Made by a program: the position numbers and the translations under genes. A stretch of 64,000 bases of DNA from Tolypocladium sp. Sup5 PDA-1 (Eukaryota > Ascomycota > Sordariomycetes > Hypocreales > Ophiocordycipitaceae): positions 1 through 64,000 of the forward strand of contig JPHH03000021.1 in assembly GCA_000750105.3 (NCBI GenBank), in the 5' to 3' direction. The notes beneath the pieces were generated by a model. The model had not been told where the DNA came from. It saw nothing but the letters and a program-made list of their open reading frames with translations, and did not search any database. Positions 1 to 9,564 of this stretch are shown here, one piece after another. Each line of letters starts with the position of its first letter. Within the stretch, counting starts at the first letter, position 1.

Positions 1-448
1 CCATTTTCTCCGGCCCCCCTTATCCCGGACGACTCTGGCAGGCATAGCGTGCGTGTTGCTTTGATTTGGAGGAGTCGAGCCGCTTGGCCTGCGTGTTCCT
101 AACGGCTAGTGCCTGTACGATCAGAATAGGAGACAATACGCAGCACTTGTGTTTCGTATGGGTGGTCAATTTGCTCCTGGTGGAGGCGTCGTGCCAAGAT
201 GCGAAAGCACGCACCTTGGACAGCTCAGTGCAAGTCTTCTGCCTTGGTTGGCCGCCAGGATTCAGGACTTTTGTTTTATTCCTCAACCAACATTTTCGGT
301 ATTCGGGTTTGTGGCTCGCGGTCCGAAGCAGCGAGACGATTCATAGCGCGGTTTTAGATCTGGCTTGGTTGATGTCGGGAACTTGAGCCGAGGGCATCGA
401 GACCTGCCTCTCTCAGCAAATGGAGGACCTCGCATCTATACCTTCACA
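1..448. other. Intergenic, left edge
   Basis: No gene is supported here. Short open frames lack family resemblance and splice logic. The right end is presumably the 5' leader of the hydrolase that starts at 449. Confidence 0.6.
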
Positions 449-1353
449 ATGAAGATCAGTCACGTTATATTCGGACTTGGAGCGAGCATCGTGGCAGTGC
501 TCTGCCACGTGTCGAAGCCAACCATTGTGATTATCCCCGGTGTCCTGAACGGGCCAGTCAACTATGAGCCCCTGGTACGACAACTCGACCGTCTCGGATA
601 CCACGTCAGGTCGAAGAGCCTACCGTCTCTGGCACCCAAACGGGGCGCGCGCCCGACCGTCGTGGGCGACGTGGACTTTGTCCGTCAGCGCCTCGTGACG
701 CCCGAGCTCGACGCGGGAAGAGACGTCGTCATCGTTGGGCACTCGTACGGCGGGTGTGTCGCCGGCGCGGCGGCCAAGGGGCTCAGCAAGGTTGAGAGGG
801 CCACGGCTGGGCAGAAGGGGGGTGTTGTCGGGCTGGTGTACGTTGCTGCCGGCATCATTGGCGAGAGCAATTCGCTGCTGGACATACTCGGTGGGAAGCT
901 CGAAGACTTTGTGGTTCTCAACGTAGGTTTCACAGAGCACCGCAGCTTATCATCTTTCCACCTGTCAAGACAGAGCACTGACGTCCCGTCCGGCAGAATG
1001 CTACCAACACGATCACGGTCACGAACCCGGCAGACGTCTTATTCAACGACGTGCAGCAGCCGGCGCTGGGCCGGGCGGTTCGCGCGCTGAAGCCGCACGC
1101 GTACTCCATCTTCACGTCGCACGTGCCGCCCTCTGCGTTTGCTGACGAGGCCTTCCAGGGCCGGCGGGCGTATGTCAGGACGCATCAGGATCATTCCCTG
1201 CCGCTGGCTGCGCAGGAGCAGATGCTGGCGACGAGCGGCGTCGAGTGGAAGCTCCTGGACCTGGACTCGGGCCACGCGCCGTTTATCACGCATCCGGAGG
1301 AGCTGGGGGGGTTTATAGACGAGCAGGCTCAGGCTTGGGCTGCAGGCCGATGA
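449..1353 (+). CDS. Alpha/beta hydrolase with N-terminal signal-like segment
   Basis: Two exons, 449-922 and 997-1353, separated by a 74-nt intron (donor GTAGGT, branch CTGAC near 978, acceptor CAG), give 276 aa. The first ~20 residues are hydrophobic and follow Met-Lys, like a signal peptide or signal anchor. A beta-strand then leads to a PG turn (about residues 25-31). The nucleophile elbow GHSYGG lies at 97-102 (Ser99). The best candidates for the rest of the triad are an Asp near 223 and His241 in the motif SGHAPF. The length fits small fungal AB-hydrolase-6-type esterases or lipases. The substrate cannot be inferred. ATG 449 is the first Met in the frame. Without the intron the frame would end at 1090 and lose the catalytic His, which supports splicing. 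Confidence 0.85.
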
Positions 1354-3215
1354 GTCGCACTACTCCGCACAAGGCGTCGTATTGTAAGTGCAACACTCAA
1401 ATAGTCGTCCGGCTCGTACTGGCGAGGAGCACGTATACGTGCAGAGTGTCGGTGGATCGAAGTCTTGTTCGGACTTTGGAGTACGAAAGGCTAGGAACAA
1501 GGTGCAACTTGTCATTGGCTGCGCGTTGCGTGTGGTGGTCCTTGGGTTGAGCTGGGTTGTCACACGAGCACAGTCTCTCGTCGTTGGGTCCACGATGCTC
1601 GGCATGCTGTACGGAGCCGCGAGGACAATAGGGTCGTTGGGAGGGCTGGATGTCACCTACCCAATAAAGCAGCAACACCACCTCCAGACAAGGCAGTACT
1701 TTCCTTTTCCTTTTCTTCTGTACGGGCGGTATTACTAGTAGTAATATGGCGGCATTACGGAGTAGTATGAACGGAGATAAAATGCACAGCATGGAGTGCG
1801 GCGGCTCTGACAGTGATGGACAGATCCGACCGAGACCCCCGGCGGGAGGATCGCAGCGGCGGAGACGGAGAGCCGCCGGGGCGGGTTGCTGCATGGCGCA
1901 GAGGTCGGGCACGAATAGTGATTTCCCTGGCGTATTACTGGTGGCTGCGGCAATGGCAAACATGCCGGGCGCGGTCAATGCCTCCCCGGCAATGCTGGCA
2001 GTGCAGACGGGAGTGCGGCCGCAGAGGCCCAATGGGCGGGCAGTTGGCGATGGATGAGCGGTGACCTGGCGGTGCATAACAAGTGGACGCCAACGCCCAG
2101 TGTGGACTGTGGATAAGCAGAAGCGGTCGGCGACGGACAGAGAAAACCCTGATTCCGCCCAGGTGCCCTCGGTTGTCTATTCCTTCTTCTTACAACAACC
2201 TCCTCGTCTGGGTTTTCCTTTCTTTTCCAATCCCTCGCTGGGGATCTGTCGTGGTGGTGGAATAAGGAAGCGTTGACGGCCTCTAGAGGACGGCAACCTG
2301 TCACGGCTGGGGCTGGGACCACCTGCTGAAGCAGAGGTACGTACTCCGTACGTCAGAGCTCGTGACAATTCGACAATTGCCGGCCCCCGCTCAGTTGGAA
2401 CGCGAAACAACAAATCCAATTCCATCATCGCATCACCGTTGCCGTCATCAGCCAAGGGGGAAGCTGAAAGCAAGCTCAGGTGCTAGCTTGGGTCGATTGA
2501 TGACTAACACGCACCGTCTGTCAGGTCGCCCGGCGGGTCCATCCATCATCTCCCTGCGCCAGTCAGATTGCATCTTGACGCATCCATCTGGACCATATCT
2601 CCAAGAGCGGCTTGCAAGGACCCAGTCCAGTGCAAGGGGAACGCGGTTATTACCATCTCCCGGCTCGCCCCTGACGGGCGGTACCTGCAAACGACGCGGA
2701 ATAAAAACCGGCAAAAAAAGTCTGAGCGCTCGCACTCGGCCGACTGCAAACCACCCACGAACCGCGCCAACGTGCAAACGAACGAACGCATTCCTCCGAC
2801 ACCCGCATTCTTTTGCCAGCTCCGGTATGTACAAACGCCCCCTTCCCCTTGGCCACGCAGCCGGCGCTGTTTAAAAATAAACATGCGCCTCTTCCTCTCC
2901 TCCCTTCACCCCTCTTTCTCTCCGCGTCCCGTTCCGTCCGTTCCTGCGCTCGCGCGTTGCTGCCTTGCGTGGCCAGGCTGTCATTTTCGTGTCGCGAGAG
3001 AGGCGGAGCGATGGCTGACTCCATCTCTACGACAGCTGTCCATCTTGCGCACCACTGAACACGCCCGGAAAACTGTGTCTTCATTTATCCGAATCATCGC
3101 CTTCGACAGCTTTGCGAGCAGTATATAACGACGCACTTCGCTTCCGTGCTCCCGTTCCATCCCATCGAGCTTCCAACTTTCCAGCAACCCTCGACAACGC
3201 AAACAACCACCCATC
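1354..3215. other. Long intergenic region with PRA1 promoter
   Basis: No protein-coding gene is supported over 1.86 kb; the longest minus-strand frame (to about 2077) has no recognisable family features. The region holds an imperfect inverted repeat at about 1730-1746, palindrome-like GTACTCCGTA at 2341-2350, and a pyrimidine-rich tract at about 2888-2930. A TATA-like element sits just upstream of PRA1. Confidence 0.6.
3122..3128 (+). promoter_or_regulatory. TATA-box-like element upstream of PRA1
   Basis: TATATAA lies 88 bp upstream of the PRA1 ATG at 3216 and is followed by a CT-rich leader. Position and sequence fit a TATA box, but no transcription start site can be read from sequence alone. 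Confidence 0.5.
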
Positions 3216-3746
3216 ATGTCTCGCATCCAGATCCCGCTCGACGTCCTGACGTCGCGTCTCAACTTCGGGGAACGCTTCCAGGGCTTTCGCTCCGGTCCCC
3301 TGAGCGGCCGCTTCTCCAACCTGCGGCCCGTCTCCGAGTTCCTCGACTTCAAGCGCCTGTCCAAGCCAGCCAGCTTTGGCGAGATGCAGTCGCGCGTCAA
3401 CTACAACCTGAGCCACTTCTCCAGCAACTATGCCGTTGTCTTCGCCATGCTGAGCATCTACGCCCTGCTCACCAACTGGCTGCTGCTCTTCGATATCATC
3501 CTTGTCGTCGCCGGCATGTTCCTCATCGGCCGCCTCGAGGGCCGCGACCTCGAGCTCGGCACTTTCCGCGCCACCTCGTCGCAGCTGTACACGGGGCTCC
3601 TCATCGTCGCCGTGCCCCTGGGTCTGATTGCTTCGCCATTCTCAACCCTGCTCTGGCTGATCGGCGCTTCTGGCGTGGCCATCCTCGGCCACGCTTCATT
3701 CATGGATAAGCCAATCGATGAGGCTTTTTCCGGGGAGGCGGTCTAG
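3216..3746 (+). CDS. YIP3: PRA1 family protein (prenylated Rab acceptor, Yip3-like)
   Basis: Intronless, 176 aa, the usual size for the family. The soluble N-terminus (about residues 1-70) is followed by two long hydrophobic hairpins (about 72-107 and 125-163) separated by a charged loop, the PRA1 topology. The ending, with a GHASFMDKP segment and a short acidic tail, looks like a natural fungal C-terminus. Family members sit in ER and Golgi membranes, bind prenylated Rab GTPases and help ER-to-Golgi transport. The ATG at 3216 follows a CAACC-type leader. The stop (3744-3746) lies only 34 bp before the next candidate ATG at 3781, which is unusually close for separate fungal genes. Confidence 0.9.
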   Translation: MSRIQIPLDVLTSRLNFGERFQGFRSGPLSGRFSNLRPVSEFLDFKRLSKPASFGEMQSRVNYNLSHFSSNYAVVFAMLSIYALLTNWLLLFDIILVVAGMFLIGRLEGRDLELGTFRATSSQLYTGLLIVAVPLGLIASPFSTLLWLIGASGVAILGHASFMDKPIDEAFSGEAV

Positions 3747-3780
3747 GTGGTCGGCCGCGAGCTCCCAAATTTGCGCCCCA

Positions 3781-5140
3781 ATGGGGAAGACCATCGAGGC
3801 GCGGGCGGAGGAAAACAGACGGGGACGCTGCGCACTATGACTACTGGGGCGACGACCCCAGGGTCGAGGAGCTGGACACGGAGGGGGGCGATGATACGGA
3901 TACACAGGGCGTTGGGCTGTCTTCGCGGCGCAACACGCGATTTGTTAGCGATTCTCTTCAGTTCACGGGTATAGACTTGGGTGATCGGGTAAGCGGCACG
4001 GTACGCCGCAGGCGTTATGGGGATTTGGATGACGACGATGACGACGGCTCCGCTTCGAGCGATGATGACGACGACGACAACGACAGCTTTTACGGCGAGG
4101 GCGCGGCTCCGCTGGCCATCCGCGATAAGGAGGAGGCGTTGATACAGTCGGCGCTGCAGCGCATCGATCGAGCGCGGGCGAAGGGCAAGGCCGACGTCAA
4201 GCTCAACAAGGAAGAACTCGCAGCGCTTGAACGACGACGGAAGCGCATGCAAGAAGAGGAGGAGAGGAAGAAACGGGGGTCGGGCAGTGGGAGCGACCGC
4301 AAGAAGAAGGAACAGCGGATCGCGGTGCCGCTCTCACATCTCGAGCCCGTCTCTCGCAAGAAGAGGACGGCGACTCAACCTCAACCTCAATCTCACCTTC
4401 CTCGGCAAGACTCTCTGCCTCGACACGTCTCAGCCGGCGGCGTGCTGGAGGGCCAGCAACGTCAAGGATACCCTCCAATCGGCTATTTCCCACCCCCTTC
4501 GGCGTCGCGCTCTCGGCCACGATCTGGAACAACGTCATCGAGACCGCCTAGTCGCGCGCGTGATGAACGTGGCTCATCCCCGTTTCAGTCCGAGCATGTG
4601 CCGCATCCGTCTGCCGCGAACCGGGGCGTCTCCGATTCCGTTGCCCGGCCACGCCCATCCAGAGGGTCTCCCCGCGGCGAAGCCTCGTCATCCCTGGGAA
4701 GTCGCTCCAACCTGGACCCGTTCATGTACCAGACAGAGGGTCCGCGCGCGGCGTATCCCGCAGGCGCTGCAGCCGCCTCTAGACGATATGTTTCGGGGCC
4801 TGCTGAAATGGCATACAACACGCGTCGAGGAGCGCCAGCTCCTGCTGTGTCCAGGAGCCATCAGGGATCCCGACGCCAAAGCTATGGCGACGAGACCAGT
4901 GAGGATGAGAGCGCGACGAGCGAGGAGACCAGCAGCGATGATCGCGGTAACGGGGCGCAGATCAGGGACCCAGTCAGGGAACCTGTTCGTGAGTCGGTCA
5001 GGGAGCCATCAGGCAGAGGAAGGGACGTGGGGATCGTGGTCGAGGTGTCACCGGAGCGCGGGCCCGAGCCGCCCAAGAAGAAGTCGTCGTCGCCGGTCAA
5101 GAGGAAGCCGGTGTCGGGAAGTAGACGGAAGAAGAAGTGA
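3781..5140 (+). CDS. Unknown acidic/basic low-complexity protein, 5' end unresolved
   Basis: A long open frame runs from 3722 to the stop at 5138-5140 but contains no ATG until about 4247. Coding-like sequence (acidic, Tyr/Trp-containing) begins well before that, at about 3825. The nearest ATG, 3781, is in another frame and reaches TGA after 19 codons. Skipping one base of the GGGG run at 3821-3824 would join it to the long frame, giving about 452 aa. Visible parts: an acidic region with Asp runs encoded at about 4018-4100, a charged helical or coiled-coil segment (about 4120-4290), a Ser/Pro/Arg-rich middle, a PVRE-type short repeat near 4970-5015, and a Lys/Arg-rich tail resembling a nuclear localisation signal. 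I do not recognise the family. Alternatives are an unseen 5' intron, or alternative splicing from PRA1. Confidence 0.55.
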
Positions 5141-5815
5141 TGGTGATTGGTCGCAGAGACGTCTGTTCGCCCGTGTATTGTGTGCATTGATACCTACCCC
5201 AGCTGGAATATTAGTACTTGTAATGGCGGCATCGTATGTGCGCGTAGACTCACGGCTTGTTTGCCTCGTATGTGTGTAAGTGTTTGGAGTGAGCAGCAAG
5301 TCTCGCCATCTGTGGCATGTATCAGCGCATTGGCTGGACAGCGCGAGCTCGCCGCTGGATTCGAGGTTGGCACACACCATGGCCCCTGATGTAAAGTCCT
5401 TATAGAGTCAATTGAAAGCGCCACGTTGGAAAAGGGGTCGTGGAGAGAGTATCGTCCGATGAGCGTGTGGGGATGCCCCAGGCCAACTTGCAACGTAGGC
5501 GCCCAACAAAGAAGGTTGATGCGCTGCCTCGGCTCTGCCCGCGCGGATCCCTGTCGGAGCTCTCAGCTGCCGCGACCAACGAACGAGCTTCCATCGGGCC
5601 CAACCACCACCACTGCCGTGCCGACGTGCATCTCCATCTCGCACACTTGGAAGAGTCAAGTCGCAACTGTCTTGCTGGCAAGCCCATCGCACCGCTTCAG
5701 GCGACAGCCTTGAAATCAAAGCTGCACTCTCGAAACCGACCAGAGCTTCACCCAGCGTCGACCACCTGCATCGAGCGAGCATTGACGCCCGAGTGACCGA
5801 GTCCCCGACGGCCAC

Positions 5816-5849
<34 letters not shown>

Positions 5850-5862
5850 GGACGCCAGAGCC
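5141..5862. other. Intergenic region upstream of PEX4
   Basis: No gene is supported. The region holds the 3' UTR of the upstream ORF and the presumed promoter and leader of PEX4, including a 29-nt C homopolymer ending 15 bp before its ATG. Confidence 0.6.
5819..5847. repeat. Poly-C homopolymer (29 C)
   Basis: An uninterrupted run of 29 C bases ends 15 bp before the PEX4 start codon, so it would lie in the 5' leader. The length may be a base-calling or assembly artefact. Confidence 0.9.
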
Positions 5863-6472
5863 ATGTCGTCGCGCATCAAATCTCCCACCGGGTCCAAGTC
5901 GTCTGGCGGCGGCGCCAAGACGGCGACGAAGCGGCTCATCAAGGAGCTCGACGTCTGGCGCAAGGAGCAAAAGGATGAGCGCGGCATCGAGCGCCTCGGC
6001 CCCGTCGGCGAGGACAACCTGCTGGAGTGGGAGGCCGTCATCAACGGCCGCGGCGTCGGCTGCGGCTACGACTGTGCGTCTTCTCTCTCTTCTCCCCCAA
6101 GACATGCGTCCCTTGAAAAGCTGTGCATATGCTAACGGAGCAATAGCCGGCCGCTGGCTCCTCACCATCGCCATCCCCCCCGCGTACCCCCTCCAGCCAC
6201 CCAAGCTGGCCTTCGCCACGCCCGTCGTGCACCCCAACATCGCGCTGCAGACGGGCGAGATCTGCCTCGACCTGCTCAAGGACGCCTGGACGCCCGCCTA
6301 CAGCGTCCTCGAGTGCGTCCGCGCCGTGCGCATGCTGCTCGGCTGCCCCGAGACGGACAGCCCGCTCAACGTCGACGTCGCTGCGCTGCTGCGCCAGGGC
6401 GACGTCCTGGGCACCCGCAGGCTCGTCGAGTGCTGGTGCGCCGACGAGGGGGGGCGGTATGGCGGGCCGTGA
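5863..6472 (+). CDS. PEX4: Peroxisomal ubiquitin-conjugating enzyme E2, Pex4-like
   Basis: Two exons, 5863-6073 and 6147-6472, with a 73-nt intron (GTGCGT donor, GCTAAC branch at 6131, TAG acceptor), give 178 aa. The UBC fold is clear: a KRLIKEL helix near residues 23-29, a PPAYPLQPPK loop, HPN at 99-101 and the catalytic Cys110 in the motif GEICLD. The following WTPAYSVLEC and DSPLNVD segments resemble Pex4/Ubc10 rather than Ubc4/5 or Ubc2 types. Pex4 is anchored to peroxisomes by Pex22 and monoubiquitinates the import receptor Pex5 so that it can be recycled. The first ATG after the poly-C tract is the start. Confidence 0.88.
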
Positions 6473-7159
6473 GGGCCAGGCGAGGTGTTGCTATGATGTT
6501 GGGACGAGGGATGATGGAGGGCAGATTGACTTGTGCGATTTTCTTGCTCGGCTACGGCGTTGTCATGTTTTGGGAAGCACACTGCAGAACGCAAATCAGC
6601 CATGTATACCTGACATATATACTAGATTGAGACGGGATATCACAAGAGGGAGACCATCACAGATGCAGAGAGAATCATCTGGATACTCTGGAATTTTACA
6701 CACCCGTCTATCCCAACCCTAGAGCCAGTCCACCACTGCCAGCGCTCTTCCAAGGTGCGTGTGTATCTTACAAACATGGCGAGTTAAAACAAAAAAGAAC
6801 ATCAGAACCCCATCAAACAAGGCCGTAAGAGTACGGCAGATGCGCTTGAAACCCCTCCCGCGCTGTGCCTCCAAACTCCTAGCCCAAGGGGAGCACAGGG
6901 CGTTCCCCAGTGCCCCCTTTTTCTTGCCTCGCTTTTCCGGTGATGGTGGTGTTACTATATATGCATACAAGAACGCCGCGCCTCGCCGTCCATCGGCCAA
7001 CCATTCAATCCCATCGTGGAGGGCGGCGGGGTTGTGCGTTTCCACGCTTCCTCTCCCCGTACAATGCAGTGGAGCCGGGGCACGGTAGCTGCAGCGAACG
7101 GGGGCCGTTTAAAAGTCTCCCTTATTTCTAATTGATTTCTCTTCTTCGACGACGGTGCT
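6473..7159. other. Intergenic between convergent genes
   Basis: This spacer carries the 3' flanks of PEX4 (+) and the mannosyltransferase gene (-). I see no gene, RNA or repeat in it. Confidence 0.6.
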
Positions 7160-8342
7160 CTACTCGTTATAGTGATAGACCTGTCGGTGAGTTAGTTGGC
7201 TAGATCAAATTAAACGCTCAGGTGAATCTGCCGCCTACCTTGTAGTTGGGAAGGCCGTACGGTTGCCATCCTAATCTCTTGGCCATCATTGCAAATCCCT
7301 CCGTCTCAATCAGGTGGTAGAACGCAAAGGGCGGGAACATGGCGCCGTCGCGGTGCACGTCCGCCTTGACTAGCAAGGCGGTGCCGCCAACGCCGTCGAG
7401 AGGCACGGCCAGGTTCTTGTCGCCGCCTTCGGTGCCCATGTGGGCCATCAGTGTACGATACGTGGCCATCTCGGCATATCCCTCGAGCAGGATATCATCG
7501 GGGCCCATGGTGGCAGCCATGTTCTTCGCAATTTCGCTGTCCTGCCAGCTGTTATAATCGTATGGCCGCTCGTCCATCTTCTTTTCCTCGTCGTTGTAAT
7601 ACCGCTGGAAGCAGTTTGCCACAATGAGGGCCTTGTCGTGCTTGGCGAGGTCTTGAATCAGAGATGGAGGGGATTCGACAATGTCCGAGTCCAGCCACAG
7701 CACCCAGGACGTGGCCGGGCCAAGGGTTGTAAAGAGTAGCGAGTTGCGCGCCTTGGCCATGACGGCCCGTCGCGCCTTTTGGTTCGACATCTTGTGGCGC
7801 TCGCTCTCATCTTGCGAAACGAGCGCAGGGTCAAAGTCTTGGCGGAGGATGATGATGCTCTTGAAGCGCTCCTTCTCGGGGCCGCGCTTTTGGGTCTTTT
7901 CTATTTGTAGTTGCAACGCAGCCGTGGCGGCGTTGCCTTCTTTCGTCTTGGGGAGGATGAAGCCGAGGGTGACGAGCTCGTGAGGGTAGCTGAGGCGCAG
8001 CAGATTGTCCCAATACTCCTGGTAGAATCGGGCCATCGGCGTCAAGATGAGGATGTGCTCGCGGTTCTCAATCGGCTGGGTTGTGACCGTGACCTGGTTG
8101 AGGTTGTATCGCGTGACGGGCGGTGGCCCAATGTCGGTTCCCGATCGCAAATTCGGCTTCTTGTACGGCGAAGTAGGGGGCGACAGGTGATGCTGCGCCA
8201 TGACAGGGGAGAGCCTTTTGGGGGCGCCAGAGCTCGAGGGAGAGACGAGAAAGATGAAGATGAAGATGCAGAGAACGGCGCCCAGAACGAGGGTGCACGG
8301 GTTCGCCCTCTTGAGACGGACTGACCCCATGGGTCGAGCCAT
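7160..8342 (-). CDS. ANP1: Anp1/Van1/Mnn9-family mannosyltransferase subunit
   Basis: Exon 1 is 8342-7239 and a 21-nt terminal exon is 7180-7160; the 58-nt intron has donor GTAGGC, branch CTAAC and acceptor CAG. The product is 374 aa. It is a type II membrane protein: short basic N-terminus, one TM (about residues 15-34), then a lumenal GT62 domain with DSD at 218-220 as the nucleotide-sugar/metal motif. RPYDYNSW, LEGYAEMATYR and HRDGAMFPPF blocks are family hallmarks. The terminal exon supplies the conserved ending VYHYNE. Members form Golgi M-Pol complexes that extend the alpha-1,6-mannan backbone of N-glycans. Anp1 and Van1 are hard to tell apart by eye, so the symbol is tentative. ATG 8342 is the first Met; the frame upstream has only a GTG. 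Confidence 0.88.
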
Positions 8343-9564
8343 GGAGGCGGTCGGTATAGCTGCCGTCGTCACGCAGCGGCAGTCGAGGGCGAGGGCATAG
8401 ACTTATGTCGAAGAAATCGAGGGCATGGACGACGGGTCGATGGCAACGGCCTGCCTCGGCGGGAATGGCGCGTCGGAGGATCGCGAGAGAACGAGGTCGA
8501 GGATTGAGATGACGAGGGGGACGAGACCCGATGAGAAGACGAATGCTGGCAGCTGGGAAGGGGCACAGCAAATGTCAGAAATACGACCAGCCAAGTGGAC
8601 GACGATTCCGTTGGCCCCCTGTCTGTGATGGCTCTGGTGCTGTCAGCCAGCAAGCGGATAAGGGATGCTGGCTCTGGGAGGCCAGCTAAGGGAAAGTCGA
8701 ATTGCCTGTCCCCAAGAGGGCTTAGGGTCGTCACGGCGGAGAATTCCCGGGCCGCCACGTCGTGTCAGCTTGGGGCATTCCACGTCTTGCGGCTTGCCGG
8801 GCTGATGCGACGCTGCGGTATTATCGAGGCCATATAAACTGGCGCTGTCCTCGTGGGCTACGGGGTACGGCAGTCGGAGATGGATGGGATTGCTCATCCA
8901 GGGCAGATATTGCAAGGGGAGGCCGTCGCCCTGGTTTCAATTCATGCACCTCATCTTGCCTGCCATAATACCCACCACGGGAGCTCTCCCGAACTGCCGG
9001 ACGTTCCAAACGCGACACGACAGTGCAAGATATCGAGCACTTATGAGATAGGCGCGATGTACTTATTTTCGATGCACTCGTTGGCATCATGCTTCTCCCC
9101 ATGTTTCCATTGCCCATACCCTTTTTTTTTTTTGGGAATACGAAGGCTTTTTTACAGTGGCTGCTGTGCCTCGCGAGCCCCGTCCCTGATGATAGCGCTG
9201 GAGACCCCTGCCAGACAGACACCAGCTGTTGAACCAGGCGGCGGCGCACTTGGACCACGGCTGCTCTTTCCCCCGCGCCCCACATCCACATCCGCCTGGC
9301 GCGTCCAACGCTCTGGGTCCTGCCTGCCTTCCGTTCTTACTGTATTCGTAGCTGGCTGCCACCCTGTCGGCCTGTCCCACCCGATCTTTCCACCACCTGG
9401 AGAGGCGCTTTCTCAGCCTCATCAACGCAGATCGTGACTGGGCCAAACTCCAGTCCACTCCGCATCCTGCATCCCATCCCACCACAGCACGCCGAAATAC
9501 CCTCAAGCCCAAGTCCTGCTTTATTGTAAGCACTGGACGCGGCGCAGTCGCTTCCAAGCCCATC
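8343..9564. other. Divergent intergenic region
   Basis: This region separates the mannosyltransferase gene (-) from YRA1 (+) and must hold both promoters. A T-run lies at about 9121-9133 and a TATAAA-like string at about 8832. Long frames here lack conserved content. Confidence 0.6.

Noticed and set aside
1397..2077. 226-codon minus-strand frame in the first large spacer
   Set aside because: Low-information composition, no conserved motif and no plausible start context. Chance openness in GC-rich DNA is enough to explain it.
3744..3974. Stop-codon readthrough of PRA1
   Set aside because: The codon context after TAG is not the known TGA-CTA readthrough type, and the in-frame extension ends at 3974 in a frame different from the coding-like ORF.
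4227..5279. 350-codon plus-strand frame overlapping the ORF after PRA1
   Set aside because: Arg/Ser/Pro-rich reading typical of a shifted frame. The competing frame has acidic and coiled-coil structure and a coherent basic tail.
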